64,000 nt of DNA from the NCBI RefSeq assembly GCF_012843435.1, contig NZ_JABAFC010000009.1, forward strand, positions 1 through 64,000, in the 5' to 3' direction. A program made the position numbers and the translations under genes. The notes beneath the pieces are model-generated. The model saw only the letters and a list, made by a program, of their open reading frames with translations, was not told where the DNA came from and did no database searches. The stretch is from Psychrobacillus sp. BL-248-WT-3 (GTDB lineage Bacteria > Bacillota > Bacilli > Bacillales_A > Planococcaceae). Positions 1-7,995 of the stretch are shown piece after piece (position 1 is the stretch's first letter; each line of letters begins with the position of its first letter).

Positions 1-76
1 CATCATCCGCTCGACTTGCATGTATTAGGCACGCCGCCAGCGTTCGTCCTGAGCCAGGATCAAACTCTCCATAATA
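1..76 (-). rRNA. rrs: 16S ribosomal RNA, 5' end only (partial)
   Basis: Read on the minus strand, the window edge is the conserved start of bacterial 16S rRNA. It contains the universal 27F site (AGAGTTTGATCCTGGCTCAG, complement of 49-68) followed by the conserved GACGAACGCTGGCGGCGTG block. The mature 5' end is placed about 7 nt upstream of the 27F site by analogy with E. coli, so the boundary is approximate. The gene runs off the window at position 1. An rRNA operon next to the kbaA/pdaB locus matches the arrangement in Bacillus subtilis. Confidence 0.97.
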
Positions 77-248
77 GAGAACTTAAAAAGCTCATTTTGT
101 TTTGCTGGCATCATCATTAAATGATGTCAAAAATTGTTTTGCGTCAATCAAGCCGAAGCTTGTTGATGCTGTATGTCTTAACGTTTTGCATGTTCAGTTT
201 TCAATGTTCATATAATGTATTTTGTCGTTTTGTTTTAGCGACCTTTGT
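77..248 (-). other. rRNA operon leader region
   Basis: The transcribed leader lies between the rrn promoter and 16S. Visible structure: a UUCG-capped hairpin (CAAGC-TTCG-GCTTG, 149-162), an AT-rich palindrome CATCATTTAATGATG near 111-127 close to the 16S 5' end (possibly part of the 16S processing stalk), and CATTGAAAACTGAAC around 200-215, resembling the conserved motif of Bacillus rRNA leaders. No protein-coding potential is seen. Confidence 0.6.
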
Positions 249-278
249 ATCTTAACATCGTTTTAACATGAATGTCAA
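249..278 (-). promoter_or_regulatory. rRNA operon sigma-A promoter
   Basis: The -35 is TTGACA (273-278) and the -10 is TAAGAT (249-254), with an 18-bp spacer. It lies upstream of the rRNA leader and points toward 16S. The sequence TTAAGTGTTGACA covering the -35 recurs exactly at the rplGB promoter (37168-37173). Confidence 0.7.
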
Positions 279-327
279 CACTTAATCATAAAATTTATTA
301 AAACAAATTGAAAAGGTGTGTGTTTCC

Positions 328-984
328 TTGAAAACAAAGCTCTTAATAACCATCACTTCTATACTGTTATTCTTGCTGTTACTCTTCGCGCCCAATACTT
401 ATTCTACACTTCTTCCCGTGTTCCAAGTAACCGAAAAACCAAGTGTTATATCGAAGGGAACCTATGGGAATACGGTAACTATCGACCTATCATTTGGTAG
501 AGAGGATGTAGAAACCCTAGTAGAAGGTTTGAAAGCTCCTTATCCTCATTTTTTCATTAGCATTGAATGGATTGAGCGATCTGAGCCCATTATTAAAATT
601 ATGCAGGATAAAAAAATCCCTATTAGTCTGTTGGGTAAAGAGGGCTTACTGTATATAGAGGACCGGAGTCTATTTAAAAAAGAAATAGATAGATTTGAAG
701 AGGCTATTGGTGTGAAGCCAGATTGGTTTCGAACTTCTGATTACGAGTTCCCTGTTGAACTTCAAAAAGATGCCTGGAAGGAGGAAGTAAATCTTTTAGG
801 CTCTACTTTAGTTTTAGGAAATACTGTGCCTAAGCTTACGAAGGGAGATATACTTACCGTTCCTCTCCACCAGGAAGAAAGAGTTGATACAATCCAGCTT
901 GCAAAATATTTAAGATCACAATCTTTTGTTAGTATTGAACAAAATATATTTAACATGAAAATGAAAACCAAAAGTTATCCCTAA
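328..984 (+). CDS. PdaB-like polysaccharide deacetylase homologue, probably catalytically inactive
   Basis: A 218-aa protein with one N-terminal membrane segment (about residues 5-22) and a divergent NodB-fold domain. It sits where B. subtilis has pdaB (between kbaA and an rRNA operon, same relative orientation) and aligns along its length by eye: KG..(x)..DIALTFD becomes VTIDLSFG (Asp53 kept), ATFFLSASWAER becomes HFFISIEWIER, and GDIVLLH becomes GDILTVPLH. The metal-binding His after the second motif is replaced (DKKIPIS region, 94-100) and the RPPTG motif reads FRTSD (134-138). PdaB maintains spore cortex peptidoglycan; here a structural or regulatory role, or early decay, is inferred. The start is set at TTG 328 because AAAAGGTG at 311-318 is well spaced for it and overlaps the upstream GTG at 316. 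The reading frame is intact. Confidence 0.7.
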   Translation: MKTKLLITITSILLFLLLLFAPNTYSTLLPVFQVTEKPSVISKGTYGNTVTIDLSFGREDVETLVEGLKAPYPHFFISIEWIERSEPIIKIMQDKKIPISLLGKEGLLYIEDRSLFKKEIDRFEEAIGVKPDWFRTSDYEFPVELQKDAWKEEVNLLGSTLVLGNTVPKLTKGDILTVPLHQEERVDTIQLAKYLRSQSFVSIEQNIFNMKMKTKSYP

Positions 985-1016
985 TAGCGTAGAGAATTCA
1001 ACTATTCTTCTATAAT

Positions 1017-1050
1017 AAAAAACTGCTCCGACTAATAGTCAGAGCAGTTT
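1017..1050. terminator. Bidirectional terminator between pdaB-like gene and kbaA
   Basis: The stem CTGCTC-c-GACT / AGTC-a-GAGCAG is flanked by A-run and T-run, so it can end both the rightward pdaB-like transcript and the leftward kbaA transcript. Confidence 0.85.
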
Positions 1051-1052
1051 TC

Positions 1053-1730
1053 TTATTTAACCTTTGCCTCGGCTTCTCTTCTCGCTTTTCTCCGCGCTTC
1101 TAGTTTTAATCGGTCTTCATCAGATTTAGCGTTGTATTTTGGTAAAGCCAATAACTGATATGCATTAACCGCTAGAATTGGGAACAATAATAAAGTAACC
1201 CAGCTATCGACGTTATCTGCATTAACCATTAAGACAGGAAGCCACTCTATTGTTGAAATTACAATCATAAAGAACAATGCAGAGATTAACACGTGTTTTT
1301 TCGTTTTATTTGCTTTGATAAGCGCCACCACTACTCCTGTTCCGATTAGAACGACTAACAAGAAAGCGTATAGCCAAACTTGCGAAGTAGTATCCGCGTT
1401 TGGACGGAAACGGAACATTATTAAATCAAATATGACAAATGCAATGATTAATAACTGTACCCAATTCCATAAAGTTAGGGTTCTAAATATATTTACACCC
1501 ATTTGGTGAATCGTTAAATATGCGAAAAATCCCATTTGAGTAATAACACTTACGGTAAAGCCCATTACTACCATAAAAGCAAAGGCAGCAAGAAACTCAC
1601 TCCATTGGCCTGCTTCAAAGTATTTAGCAAAGGCATCATCCCAACGGATAAATAGACCTAAAACTCCTGTTATTAAACCACCGATGAGCATGGAATTGAT
1701 AAAAAATTTAAACCAATTTCGTATTGTCAC
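1053..1730 (-). CDS. kbaA: KinB-signalling pathway activation protein KbaA
   Basis: A 225-aa integral membrane protein with about six hydrophobic segments. The conserved block SVITQMGFFAYLTIHQ (residues about 61-76) and FFMIVISTIEWLPVL match KbaA of Bacillus, which activates the KinB sensor kinase feeding the sporulation phosphorelay. The C-terminus is a highly charged cytosolic tail (KLEARRKARREAEAKVK) that makes it longer than the roughly 198-aa B. subtilis protein. It is convergent with the pdaB-like gene and divergent from gerD, the same arrangement as in B. subtilis. Recognition rests on sequence resemblance and synteny. Confidence 0.93.
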   Translation of the reverse strand: MTIRNWFKFFINSMLIGGLITGVLGLFIRWDDAFAKYFEAGQWSEFLAAFAFMVVMGFTVSVITQMGFFAYLTIHQMGVNIFRTLTLWNWVQLLIIAFVIFDLIMFRFRPNADTTSQVWLYAFLLVVLIGTGVVVALIKANKTKKHVLISALFFMIVISTIEWLPVLMVNADNVDSWVTLLLFPILAVNAYQLLALPKYNAKSDEDRLKLEARRKARREAEAKVK

Positions 1731-1867
1731 AGCTAGGTTGCCTCCATCTACTCTATTTCATCCTTCAATTGTAACAACGATTTGCCAAAAAATCTATTTC
1801 TTCATAATATCAATACATATTTCCGTACTAATTGTGAACAATAATTGAAAAGGATGGTGAGGAATCA

Positions 1868-2443
1868 ATGAAGTATTTCGCCCTGATTTTATTAAGTATT
1901 GGTTTACTAGCTGGTTGTAATGACTCTTCTAGTACTCCTTCATATGAAGAAAACAAAAAAATGTTAATCGATGCTTTACAGACAGAGGATGGTAAAAAAG
2001 CGATTCGAACTCTTTTAGAGGATCCAAAGTTTCAAGAAATGCTTGTAATAGACAGTGAGCAAGTAAAAAAATCAGTAGAACAAACCATGCTTTCTAAGGA
2101 AGCCGAGGAGTTCTGGAAAGAAATTTACCAAGATCCTAAATTTTCTGAGACCATGGCTAAGAGTATGAAGAAGCAACAAGAAGACTTAATGAAAAGCATG
2201 ATGAAGGATCCAGAGTATCTGAAAGACTTAGAAACATTCTTTAGCTCAGACGAGATGAAAAAAGAATTAGAGAAAACATTGAAATCGAGTGATATGAGAA
2301 AAGAAATTCAAAAGGTTGTGGAAGAAACTATTCAAAGTCCGTCTCTCCAAGCAAAATGGCAGAAGCTAGTGGAAGAAGCCGGTGCTTCTAAAGAAGAAGG
2401 TGGCTCTAAAGAAGAGGGAGGTAAAAAAGAAGAAGAAAAATAG
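1868..2443 (+). CDS. gerD: Spore germination lipoprotein GerD
   Basis: A 191-aa lipoprotein with a short signal peptide and lipobox L14-A15-G16-C17, predicting lipid attachment at Cys17. The mature part is highly charged and alpha-helical, with repeating (D/E)PKFQEM / DPKFSETM / DPEYLKDL / SPSLQAKW segments typical of GerD, which clusters nutrient germinant receptors in the spore inner membrane. The C-terminal tail is low complexity (KEEGGSKEEGGKKEEEK). GGATGGTGAGGA upstream of ATG is the ribosome site. It is transcribed opposite to its neighbours kbaA and salA, as in B. subtilis; sporulation (sigma-G) control is expected but no convincing sigma-G -35 was found. Confidence 0.93.
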   Translation: MKYFALILLSIGLLAGCNDSSSTPSYEENKKMLIDALQTEDGKKAIRTLLEDPKFQEMLVIDSEQVKKSVEQTMLSKEAEEFWKEIYQDPKFSETMAKSMKKQQEDLMKSMMKDPEYLKDLETFFSSDEMKKELEKTLKSSDMRKEIQKVVEETIQSPSLQAKWQKLVEEAGASKEEGGSKEEGGKKEEEK

Positions 2444-2471
2444 GCCGCTCCTCTATGGAAACGGCCTTTTC
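2443..2471. terminator. Terminator between gerD and salA
   Basis: The GGCCG / CGGCC hairpin starts on the last base of the gerD stop codon and is followed by TTTTCTTT on the plus strand. On the minus strand the same stem is followed by TATTTTTC, so it probably ends salA as well. Confidence 0.75.
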
Positions 2472-2472
2472 T

Positions 2473-3525
2473 TTATGCTTTTTCTATTACTTTTTCAGCT
2501 ATTTCTAAATATAGCTTCCCAGTATCATGCGTTTCGCCGTATACAGAAGGAGCAAAGTCAATGTCGTTCCAGTCAGGCTGACCTAATGGAATTTGACCAA
2601 GAAGCTCGGTACGAAGCTCATCCGCAAGTTTTGGTCCTCCACCTTTTCCAAAAACAAATTCCTTTTCGCCTGTAGATTTAGATTCATACCAGGACATATT
2701 TTCAATAACACCTAGAATTTCGTGGTCCGTCTGTAATGCCATTGCACCTGCACGCGCTGCTACAAACGCAGCTGTAGGGTGAGGAGTGGTTACAACGATC
2801 TCTTTAGAAGCCGGTAGCATTTGGTGTATGTCTAACGCGACGTCACCAGTTCCGGGCGGTAAATCTAGTAGCAAGAAATCTAACTCTCCCCACTCTACGT
2901 CTTTAAAGAATTGGTCTAACACTTTCCCTAACATTGGTCCACGCCAAACTACTGGAGTATTGTTCTCTACGAAAAATCCCATGGATATTACTTTTACGCC
3001 TTTGCGTTCCACTGGAATAATTCGATCCTCTTTAATCTGTGGCACGTCTTTAACACCCATCATATCAGGCACACTGAAGCCGTAAATATCTGCATCTACT
3101 AATGCAACTTTTTTACCTAATCTTGCTAGAGCAACAGCAAGGTTTACGGAGACTGTAGATTTACCTACTCCACCTTTACCCGATGCAATCGAGATGATTT
3201 TTACTTTACTGTTTGGAGAAAGAATATCTTCGCTATCGCTTTCTTTCCCTTTTCCTCTGAACTGCTCCAATACTTCTTTAGGAAGCTCCTCAAAACGAAT
3301 ACCTACAGTATTTGCACCAGCGTTTTTTAACACTTCAACCACTTTTGTTTGTAATTGCATCTGCTCCGCAGAGTTGATCTTAGCGATTGCAAGCTTAACG
3401 CTAACATGATTCTTTTCTTCTTTTATTGAAACTTGAGAGATACCATTCGTTTCTTCAAGCGTTCTATGTAAAAACGGATCGTTTAATTCCCCAAGTAATG
3501 TACGAACTTGATTCTCATTAATCAT
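2473..3525 (-). CDS. salA: Mrp/NBP35-family P-loop ATPase SalA
   Basis: A 350-aa protein with an N-terminal MIP18/DUF59-like domain (about residues 1-85) and a C-terminal MinD/Mrp-type ATPase. A deviant Walker A, GKGGVGKST, lies at 116-124, followed by VDADIYG and LLDLPPGTGD. In B. subtilis SalA represses scoC and so affects exoprotease production; the wider Mrp family carries Fe-S clusters. No CxxC Fe-S ligand pair is evident in the C-terminal part, as in other SalA proteins. Its position between gerD and cwlD is conserved in Bacillus. Confidence 0.92.
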   Translation of the reverse strand: MINENQVRTLLGELNDPFLHRTLEETNGISQVSIKEEKNHVSVKLAIAKINSAEQMQLQTKVVEVLKNAGANTVGIRFEELPKEVLEQFRGKGKESDSEDILSPNSKVKIISIASGKGGVGKSTVSVNLAVALARLGKKVALVDADIYGFSVPDMMGVKDVPQIKEDRIIPVERKGVKVISMGFFVENNTPVVWRGPMLGKVLDQFFKDVEWGELDFLLLDLPPGTGDVALDIHQMLPASKEIVVTTPHPTAAFVAARAGAMALQTDHEILGVIENMSWYESKSTGEKEFVFGKGGGPKLADELRTELLGQIPLGQPDWNDIDFAPSVYGETHDTGKLYLEIAEKVIEKA

Positions 3526-3602
3526 TGTGTAGACACTCCCCTTTAGTTAACTATTCGCAATATAGTATACCATATACGAGTGTCTACCATCCCATCAACG
3601 GC

Positions 3603-4340
3603 TCAATAAATGCTTTCTTCTACAAATACACCTATCCCTTTAGCTATAGCATTTACCATCTCATTTTGATATTTGTCTGATGTAAGTAACTCTCTTTCCT
3701 CTGTATTACTTATAAACCCTGTTTCTACTAATACCGCTGGGGCTTTTGCTTTCTTTAAAATGTATACTTGTTTAATAGCTAGAGCTTCTCGTTCTGTATT
3801 TCCTATATTTGTTCTAATGGAAGACTGAATAGACTTAGCCAACAGCTGACCACCCTCATGTCCTTCTGCGTGGTAGAAAACTTGAGCACCTCTCCATCTT
3901 TCCTCTGGCACAGCATTCACGTGCATACTAATAACCATATCCGGCTCAGAGTTATTCATTATCTCCTCACGAAGCAGAAGGTCAGCTCGTTTTCTAGCTC
4001 TTGTAGTTGGAAAGTCCTCATCTGGTGAATGTTCAGCTACAGCGTCTCCTTCTTTAGTTCTTGTCATAACAACGGTTGCACCTTGAGACTTCAATAACTT
4101 CTCTAGTTTAAGAGACATAGCTAATGTAATATCTCTTTCCACTATTTCTCCATAACTAGCGCCGCCATCCATACCACCATGGCCTGGATCAATCACAATC
4201 TTTACCCCACTCAAAGGCTCTGGTAGGAAGAAACCAATATCACTTGCTCTCGTACTGTACGTTACAGCTAATAGAGTGACAAAAAATAAAACCCCAATTG
4301 TTAACCATTTCTTCAGATTAATCGCCCCTTTTTCACTCAT
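3603..4340 (-). CDS. cwlD: Germination-specific N-acetylmuramoyl-L-alanine amidase CwlD
   Basis: An Amidase_3 zinc hydrolase with an N-terminal membrane anchor. Zinc and catalytic residues are visible: His in IDPGHGGMDGG, Glu in EIVERD, His in SMHVNA and Glu in VLVETGFISN. With a deacetylase, CwlD makes muramic-delta-lactam in spore cortex. The start is uncertain. ATG at 4340 has no Shine-Dalgarno sequence, whereas AAAAAGGGG (4325-4333) is ideally placed for a CTG at 4314-4316 that would give MKKWLTIGVLFFV, directly at the anchor. A TTG at 4358 also lacks a ribosome site. The gene follows the MFS gene closely and is probably co-transcribed with it and the GNAT gene. Confidence 0.92.
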   Translation of the reverse strand: MSEKGAINLKKWLTIGVLFFVTLLAVTYSTRASDIGFFLPEPLSGVKIVIDPGHGGMDGGASYGEIVERDITLAMSLKLEKLLKSQGATVVMTRTKEGDAVAEHSPDEDFPTTRARKRADLLLREEIMNNSEPDMVISMHVNAVPEERWRGAQVFYHAEGHEGGQLLAKSIQSSIRTNIGNTEREALAIKQVYILKKAKAPAVLVETGFISNTEERELLTSDKYQNEMVNAIAKGIGVFVEESIY

Positions 4341-4367
4341 TATACGTACGAGGGACAAAGAGTATGA

Positions 4368-5552
4368 TTAGATTCTAGGCTTCATTTTAGAACTTATCCA
4401 AAACGAGGGAACTGATAAAACAGTAATAATAGATATGATAAAGAACACGACTGCTCCAGCTCCTATGTTGTCTAAAAGTATGCCTCCCAAACTAGGAGCA
4501 ATTATTCTTCCTATAGACTTAACTCCGGTTAGAGCGAAGTAAGTTCCTTTCTCATGGTCCTCACACATACTGTCTATATGTATATCTACCATTGTAAATA
4601 CGAGCACCTCTCCAGCAGTGAAGATTATCATTGCTCCAATCAAAACAATAATATTAGGACTTTGGCCAAATATTAATAACCCTAAGGATAACATCCCACT
4701 TCCTATCATGAGAGAAGTAGTCGTACTAATCCGCTCTCCAAGCTTATAAACAAAATATTGAATGATAAGAACCGTAATAGCGTTCGTAGTGATCAACCAT
4801 GCAAAATATTGTACAGCAAGCTCAGCGTCAAACGTCCTTCCGAGATATTGGCTGAAGGTCGAATCAAACTGACTGTATCCAAAGGTTACAAAAATAAGAG
4901 CTAGTACAAAAATGCTAAACGCATAATCTTTTTTAAATACATAAAAAGATTGAAAAATAGATGATTTACTTGCACTAGCCACTGGCCTCACCATTGGATA
5001 CTTCTTAAACAACACTAAAAATGTAATAATGTTAATTAAAAAGATAAAACCTACTCCAAAGAATATATTCTCTAGCCCAAAACGCTGAAAATAGACAGAA
5101 GTAAGGGGAGCTACAGCAGCAGAAATATTAATCAAGAAATATCGGATATTAAAAATTAGTCTTCTATTCTCTGGCTCCGTATAAAGACTCAATAGAACAC
5201 GATAGGTCGGTTCTACAATCGATTGACTCATCCCAAGAACAATAGCAAAAATGATAAATCCTGCGTATTGATCTATAAATGGAAAATATATATAACACGC
5301 AAGATACCCAGCTAAGCCCGTAATGATTACTTTATTTTTAGGAAATTTATCAATATAAGGACCAATAAAAAAACTCATAATAAGTCCTGAAAATGCAAGA
5401 GTGGAAAGTATAGCTCCAATTTGCATGCCCGTATAGTCAAACTCATTCAATAAAAATAAAGTTAGGTATGGAATAACTAAAAATGTTCCAAATCTCGCTA
5501 AGAAAATGCTCACCAAAATGGTGGAGGTAACAACATTAAATTTTTTTCTCAT
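4368..5552 (-). CDS. Major facilitator superfamily transporter
   Basis: A 394-aa protein with about 12 hydrophobic segments and the MFS loop 2-3 signature region (GPYIDKFPKNKVIITG). It resembles multidrug-efflux-type MFS proteins, but the substrate cannot be read from sequence. It lies 17 bp after the stop of a GNAT gene and shortly before cwlD, so these three genes likely form one transcript. This pair is not at the B. subtilis cwlD locus, suggesting a lineage-specific insertion. Confidence 0.85.
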   Translation of the reverse strand: MRKKFNVVTSTILVSIFLARFGTFLVIPYLTLFLLNEFDYTGMQIGAILSTLAFSGLIMSFFIGPYIDKFPKNKVIITGLAGYLACYIYFPFIDQYAGFIIFAIVLGMSQSIVEPTYRVLLSLYTEPENRRLIFNIRYFLINISAAVAPLTSVYFQRFGLENIFFGVGFIFLINIITFLVLFKKYPMVRPVASASKSSIFQSFYVFKKDYAFSIFVLALIFVTFGYSQFDSTFSQYLGRTFDAELAVQYFAWLITTNAITVLIIQYFVYKLGERISTTTSLMIGSGMLSLGLLIFGQSPNIIVLIGAMIIFTAGEVLVFTMVDIHIDSMCEDHEKGTYFALTGVKSIGRIIAPSLGGILLDNIGAGAVVFFIISIITVLSVPSFWISSKMKPRI

Positions 5553-5569
5553 TTCAACCCTGCTTCTCT

Positions 5570-6073
5570 CTATTTTTCGTATTCATATAAGCAAACTTGC
5601 TTGTCACCCAAGATTATTTCTTTTGCTAGTCTCATTCCTGTCTTCTCTGCTACCTTCCTAGATGCTAGGTTTCCCTTCTGAACAAGCGATATATATCTAT
5701 CTTCTCCTAGCTGGCTCAACCCTCTTTCTAACAAAGATTTTGCAGCTTCACTTGCATAACCATTTCTCCAATGCTCTCTAGCAATCCAATAACCAACTTC
5801 TAATTCTTCTCTTCCCTCTATCACCTGTGGGACAATTCCTGCATGCCCAATAGGTACTCCATCCGTTTTACGGACAAGTAGCTTTAATCCATACTCCTTG
5901 TTTAGCTCATAATGTTGGAATATCCATTGTAAGAAATTTACGGATTCCTCCCGGTTTCTTGGCTTTCCACTCCCTATAAACCTCATCATTTTCTCATCCG
6001 ATAGCATCGAATATAGAAATTTAAAGTCATCCTCTGTATAAGAACGGAACATTAATCGTTCAGATGAAAACAA
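5570..6073 (-). CDS. GNAT acetyltransferase, RimJ/RimL type
   Basis: A 167-aa protein matching the RimJ/RimL-type N-acetyltransferase fold: an ERLMFRSYTEDDF N-terminal strand, VGYWIAREHWRNGYASEA as the acetyl-CoA binding region (Q/RxxGxG-like), and the terminal NLASRKVAEKTGM helix. The substrate is unknown; the family acetylates protein N-termini or small molecules. TTG 6071-6073 is chosen because GGAGGTGGGG is spaced correctly for it, while the farther upstream TTG overlaps that ribosome site. It is first gene of a probable GNAT-MFS-cwlD unit. Confidence 0.8.
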   Translation of the reverse strand: MFSSERLMFRSYTEDDFKFLYSMLSDEKMMRFIGSGKPRNREESVNFLQWIFQHYELNKEYGLKLLVRKTDGVPIGHAGIVPQVIEGREELEVGYWIAREHWRNGYASEAAKSLLERGLSQLGEDRYISLVQKGNLASRKVAEKTGMRLAKEIILGDKQVCLYEYEK

Positions 6074-6222
6074 TTCCCCCACCTCCAATATGTATAATTG
6101 CTAACTTAATATACACCTTCGCAATTTATGCTACAATCACTATTTCGGCAGAAGATAAATTTTTCTTAATAATTTGTTATTAAATAATAATTTCCCAGGT
6201 AATAAATTTTTCCATTACGAAT

Positions 6223-6263
6223 AAAAGGTAGATTAAGGTGCTGAAGACCCAATCTACCTTTTT
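6223..6263. terminator. Terminator after the second GNAT gene
   Basis: A long stem AAAAGGTAGATT / AATCTACCTTTTT with a GGTGCTGAAGACC loop ends just before the stop of the 6266-6688 gene. Flanking A/T runs permit termination in either direction. Confidence 0.85.
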
Positions 6264-6265
6264 CG

Positions 6266-6688
6266 TTAACCTATTTTTTTTACTAAGTAATATTGTTTAC
6301 TATCCTTCGCAGGAAAATCATCCACAATCCCAATTTCTTCGTAACCAAATTTTTTATAAAAATTCGGGGCTTGAAAGCTAAAGGTATCTAATTGTATAAG
6401 CTTACAGCCATGTTCTATCGCAAATTCTTCTATCCTAGTTAGCAGCTCTTTACCGTGACCCTGCCCTCTCAATGAGTCATCCACCCATAGGAAGTCTATA
6501 TGAAGGTGGTACCAAAAAATTATCCCTGTAATTCCTCCGAGAATTTTTTGATGTTCATCACGCAGTATGTAACTGATCTGTTGTTTCGGGTGCTTCACTT
6601 CTTCAGGAACATTGGCCATATTATGCTCGATAACCTTTTGTCGTATATAATCACTATCCGCCTGATTCCATTGCTTTATAATTTCCAT
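6266..6688 (-). CDS. GNAT family N-acetyltransferase
   Basis: A 140-aa single-domain GNAT protein. The acetyl-CoA loop is SLRGQGHGKELL, preceded by the beta-4 strand HIDFLWVDD. The family C-terminal motif APNFYKKFGYEEIG is present. The start is taken at ATG 6688 because GAGAGGGGA lies 9 nt upstream; an in-frame 31-codon upstream extension has no ribosome site and does not resemble the family. The substrate is unknown. Terminators on both sides make it a single-gene unit. Confidence 0.82.
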   Translation of the reverse strand: MEIIKQWNQADSDYIRQKVIEHNMANVPEEVKHPKQQISYILRDEHQKILGGITGIIFWYHLHIDFLWVDDSLRGQGHGKELLTRIEEFAIEHGCKLIQLDTFSFQAPNFYKKFGYEEIGIVDDFPAKDSKQYYLVKKIG

Positions 6689-6927
6689 GCCAACATTCCC
6701 CTCTCCACGTTCTTTGTTCAATTTTAACTTATATAAATTACGTAGTCTTTTTTTATAATAAAACAACTCCTTAGAAATCAAATATTACAAGATTTCACTG
6801 GAGCTATTTCACAAGCATCTGACTCCGCTGTGTTGCAGTTAGTATATAAACAATTATTTTATTTGTTTCTAATAAACTCTTAGCATTCGTCCATACCTGT
6901 CCAATACGCCAATGTTTATTTTTCCAC

Positions 6928-6959
6928 GAAAAAACCCTCTCCCAAATTGGGAAAGGGTT
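6928..6959 (-). terminator. rpsI terminator
   Basis: On the minus strand AACCCTTTCCCAATTTGGGA...GGGTT forms a perfect-loop stem followed by TTTTTTCG, just after the rpsI stop. It ends the rplM-rpsI transcript. Confidence 0.92.
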
Positions 6960-6971
6960 GTAAATTCGATA

Positions 6972-7364
6972 TTAACGTTTTGAGAACTGAGGTGCACGAC
7001 GAGCGCCTTTAAGTCCTGGTTTTTTACGTTCTTTCATACGTGGGTCACGTGTTAAGAATCCTGCTGATTTTAAAGCTGGACGGAAATCAGGATCTACTGT
7101 AAGTAGTGCACGTGCAATACCGTGACGGATTGCTCCTGCTTGACCTGTGAATCCACCACCATTAACGTTTACATGAACATCGTAGCTACCTAAAGTTTGA
7201 GTAGTTACTAATGGTTGTTTAATGATTTCACGTAAAGTTTCGTATGGTACGTAATCTTCTACGTCACGTTTGTTGATAACGATTTTTCCTTCGCCTGGTA
7301 CTAAACGTACGCGTGCTACTGAGCTTTTACGGCGACCAGTGCCGATATATTGAACTTGTGCCAA
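6972..7364 (-). CDS. rpsI: Ribosomal protein S9 (uS9)
   Basis: 130 aa, full length. The protein opens with [16 protein letters not shown] and ends with the basic tail APQFSKR that reaches the P-site tRNA in the 30S head. It lies 22 bp after rplM, and the pair forms the conserved rplM-rpsI operon closed by the terminator at 6928-6959. Confidence 0.98.
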   Translation of the reverse strand: MAQVQYIGTGRRKSSVARVRLVPGEGKIVINKRDVEDYVPYETLREIIKQPLVTTQTLGSYDVHVNVNGGGFTGQAGAIRHGIARALLTVDPDFRPALKSAGFLTRDPRMKERKKPGLKGARRAPQFSKR

Positions 7365-7386
7365 GTGTATGTCCTCCTCTTAATTA

Positions 7387-7824
7387 TTATCCGCGAAGCT
7401 CAAATGCTTCTGGTTGTTGTGCTGCATGTGGATGTTCTGCTCCAGCGTAAACGTGAAGTTTTCCGAACATTTGACGACCTAAAGTGTTTTTAGGAAGCAT
7501 TCCTTTGATCGCTAATTCGATCATTTTTGTTGGGTACTTAGTACGCATTTCTAAAGCAGTACGTTGTTTAAGTCCACCAGCAAATTGAGTGTGACGGTAG
7601 TAAATTTTGTCGTTTAACTTGTTCCCAGTTAAATGAATTTTTTCTGCATTGATAATGATCACATGATCACCAGTGTCAACATTCGGTGTGAATGTTGGTT
7701 TGTTTTTTCCACGTAAAATAGCTGCTACTTCAGAAGCAAGACGACCAAGAGTTTGGCCTTCAGCGTCGATAACTAACCATTTACGTTCTACTTCGTGACC
7801 TTTAGCCATGAATGTTGTACGCAT
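7387..7824 (-). CDS. rplM: Ribosomal protein L13 (uL13)
   Basis: 145 aa, the same length and MRTT...ERKWLV start as B. subtilis L13. Family blocks are [19 protein letters not shown] and [16 protein letters not shown]13 is an early 50S assembly protein. The gene has its own strong promoter (7932-7960) and a structured leader, so it is expressed independently of upstream truA. GGAGGACAAAATACATG provides the ribosome site. Confidence 0.98.
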   Translation of the reverse strand: MRTTFMAKGHEVERKWLVIDAEGQTLGRLASEVAAILRGKNKPTFTPNVDTGDHVIIINAEKIHLTGNKLNDKIYYRHTQFAGGLKQRTALEMRTKYPTKMIELAIKGMLPKNTLGRQMFGKLHVYAGAEHPHAAQQPEAFELRG

Positions 7825-7880
7825 GTATTTTGTCCTCCTAATTCAATCATAATCGATCTATAATTTTCTATATCCTCATA

Positions 7881-7907
7881 ACAATAAGTTTCGGGGCTTA
7901 TATTGTG
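7881..7907 (-). promoter_or_regulatory. Hairpin in rplM leader, possible L13 autoregulatory leader
   Basis: The leader between the promoter and rplM carries an imperfect hairpin (ACAATATAAG / CTTATTGT with a CCCCGAAA loop). Bacilli are known to have an L13 leader RNA at this place, but I could not match its consensus in detail, so the assignment rests on position and a visible stem. Confidence 0.4.
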
Positions 7908-7931
7908 GGGCTAATGAAAATACCATACATC

Positions 7932-7960
7932 ATCATAACCCGCCGTCGCTTAATAGTCAA
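7932..7960 (-). promoter_or_regulatory. rplM sigma-A promoter
   Basis: The -35 is TTGACT (7955-7960) and the -10 is TATGAT (7932-7937), with a 17-bp spacer. Located in the truA-rplM gap, pointing to rplM with a leader of about 100 nt. Confidence 0.85.
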
Positions 7961-7995
7961 GTATTTTTCCATAAACACCTGGAAAAGTTGCTATA

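Noticed and set aside
1803-1809. CATAATA upstream of gerD as a sigma-G -10
   Set aside because: The -10 fits the sigma-G pattern, but no matching -35 is found 17-18 bp upstream, so it was not annotated.
2382-2675. A plus-strand frame running from the gerD end into salA
   Set aside because: It crosses the gerD terminator and lies antisense to salA; the Lys-rich start comes from the GerD tail in another frame.
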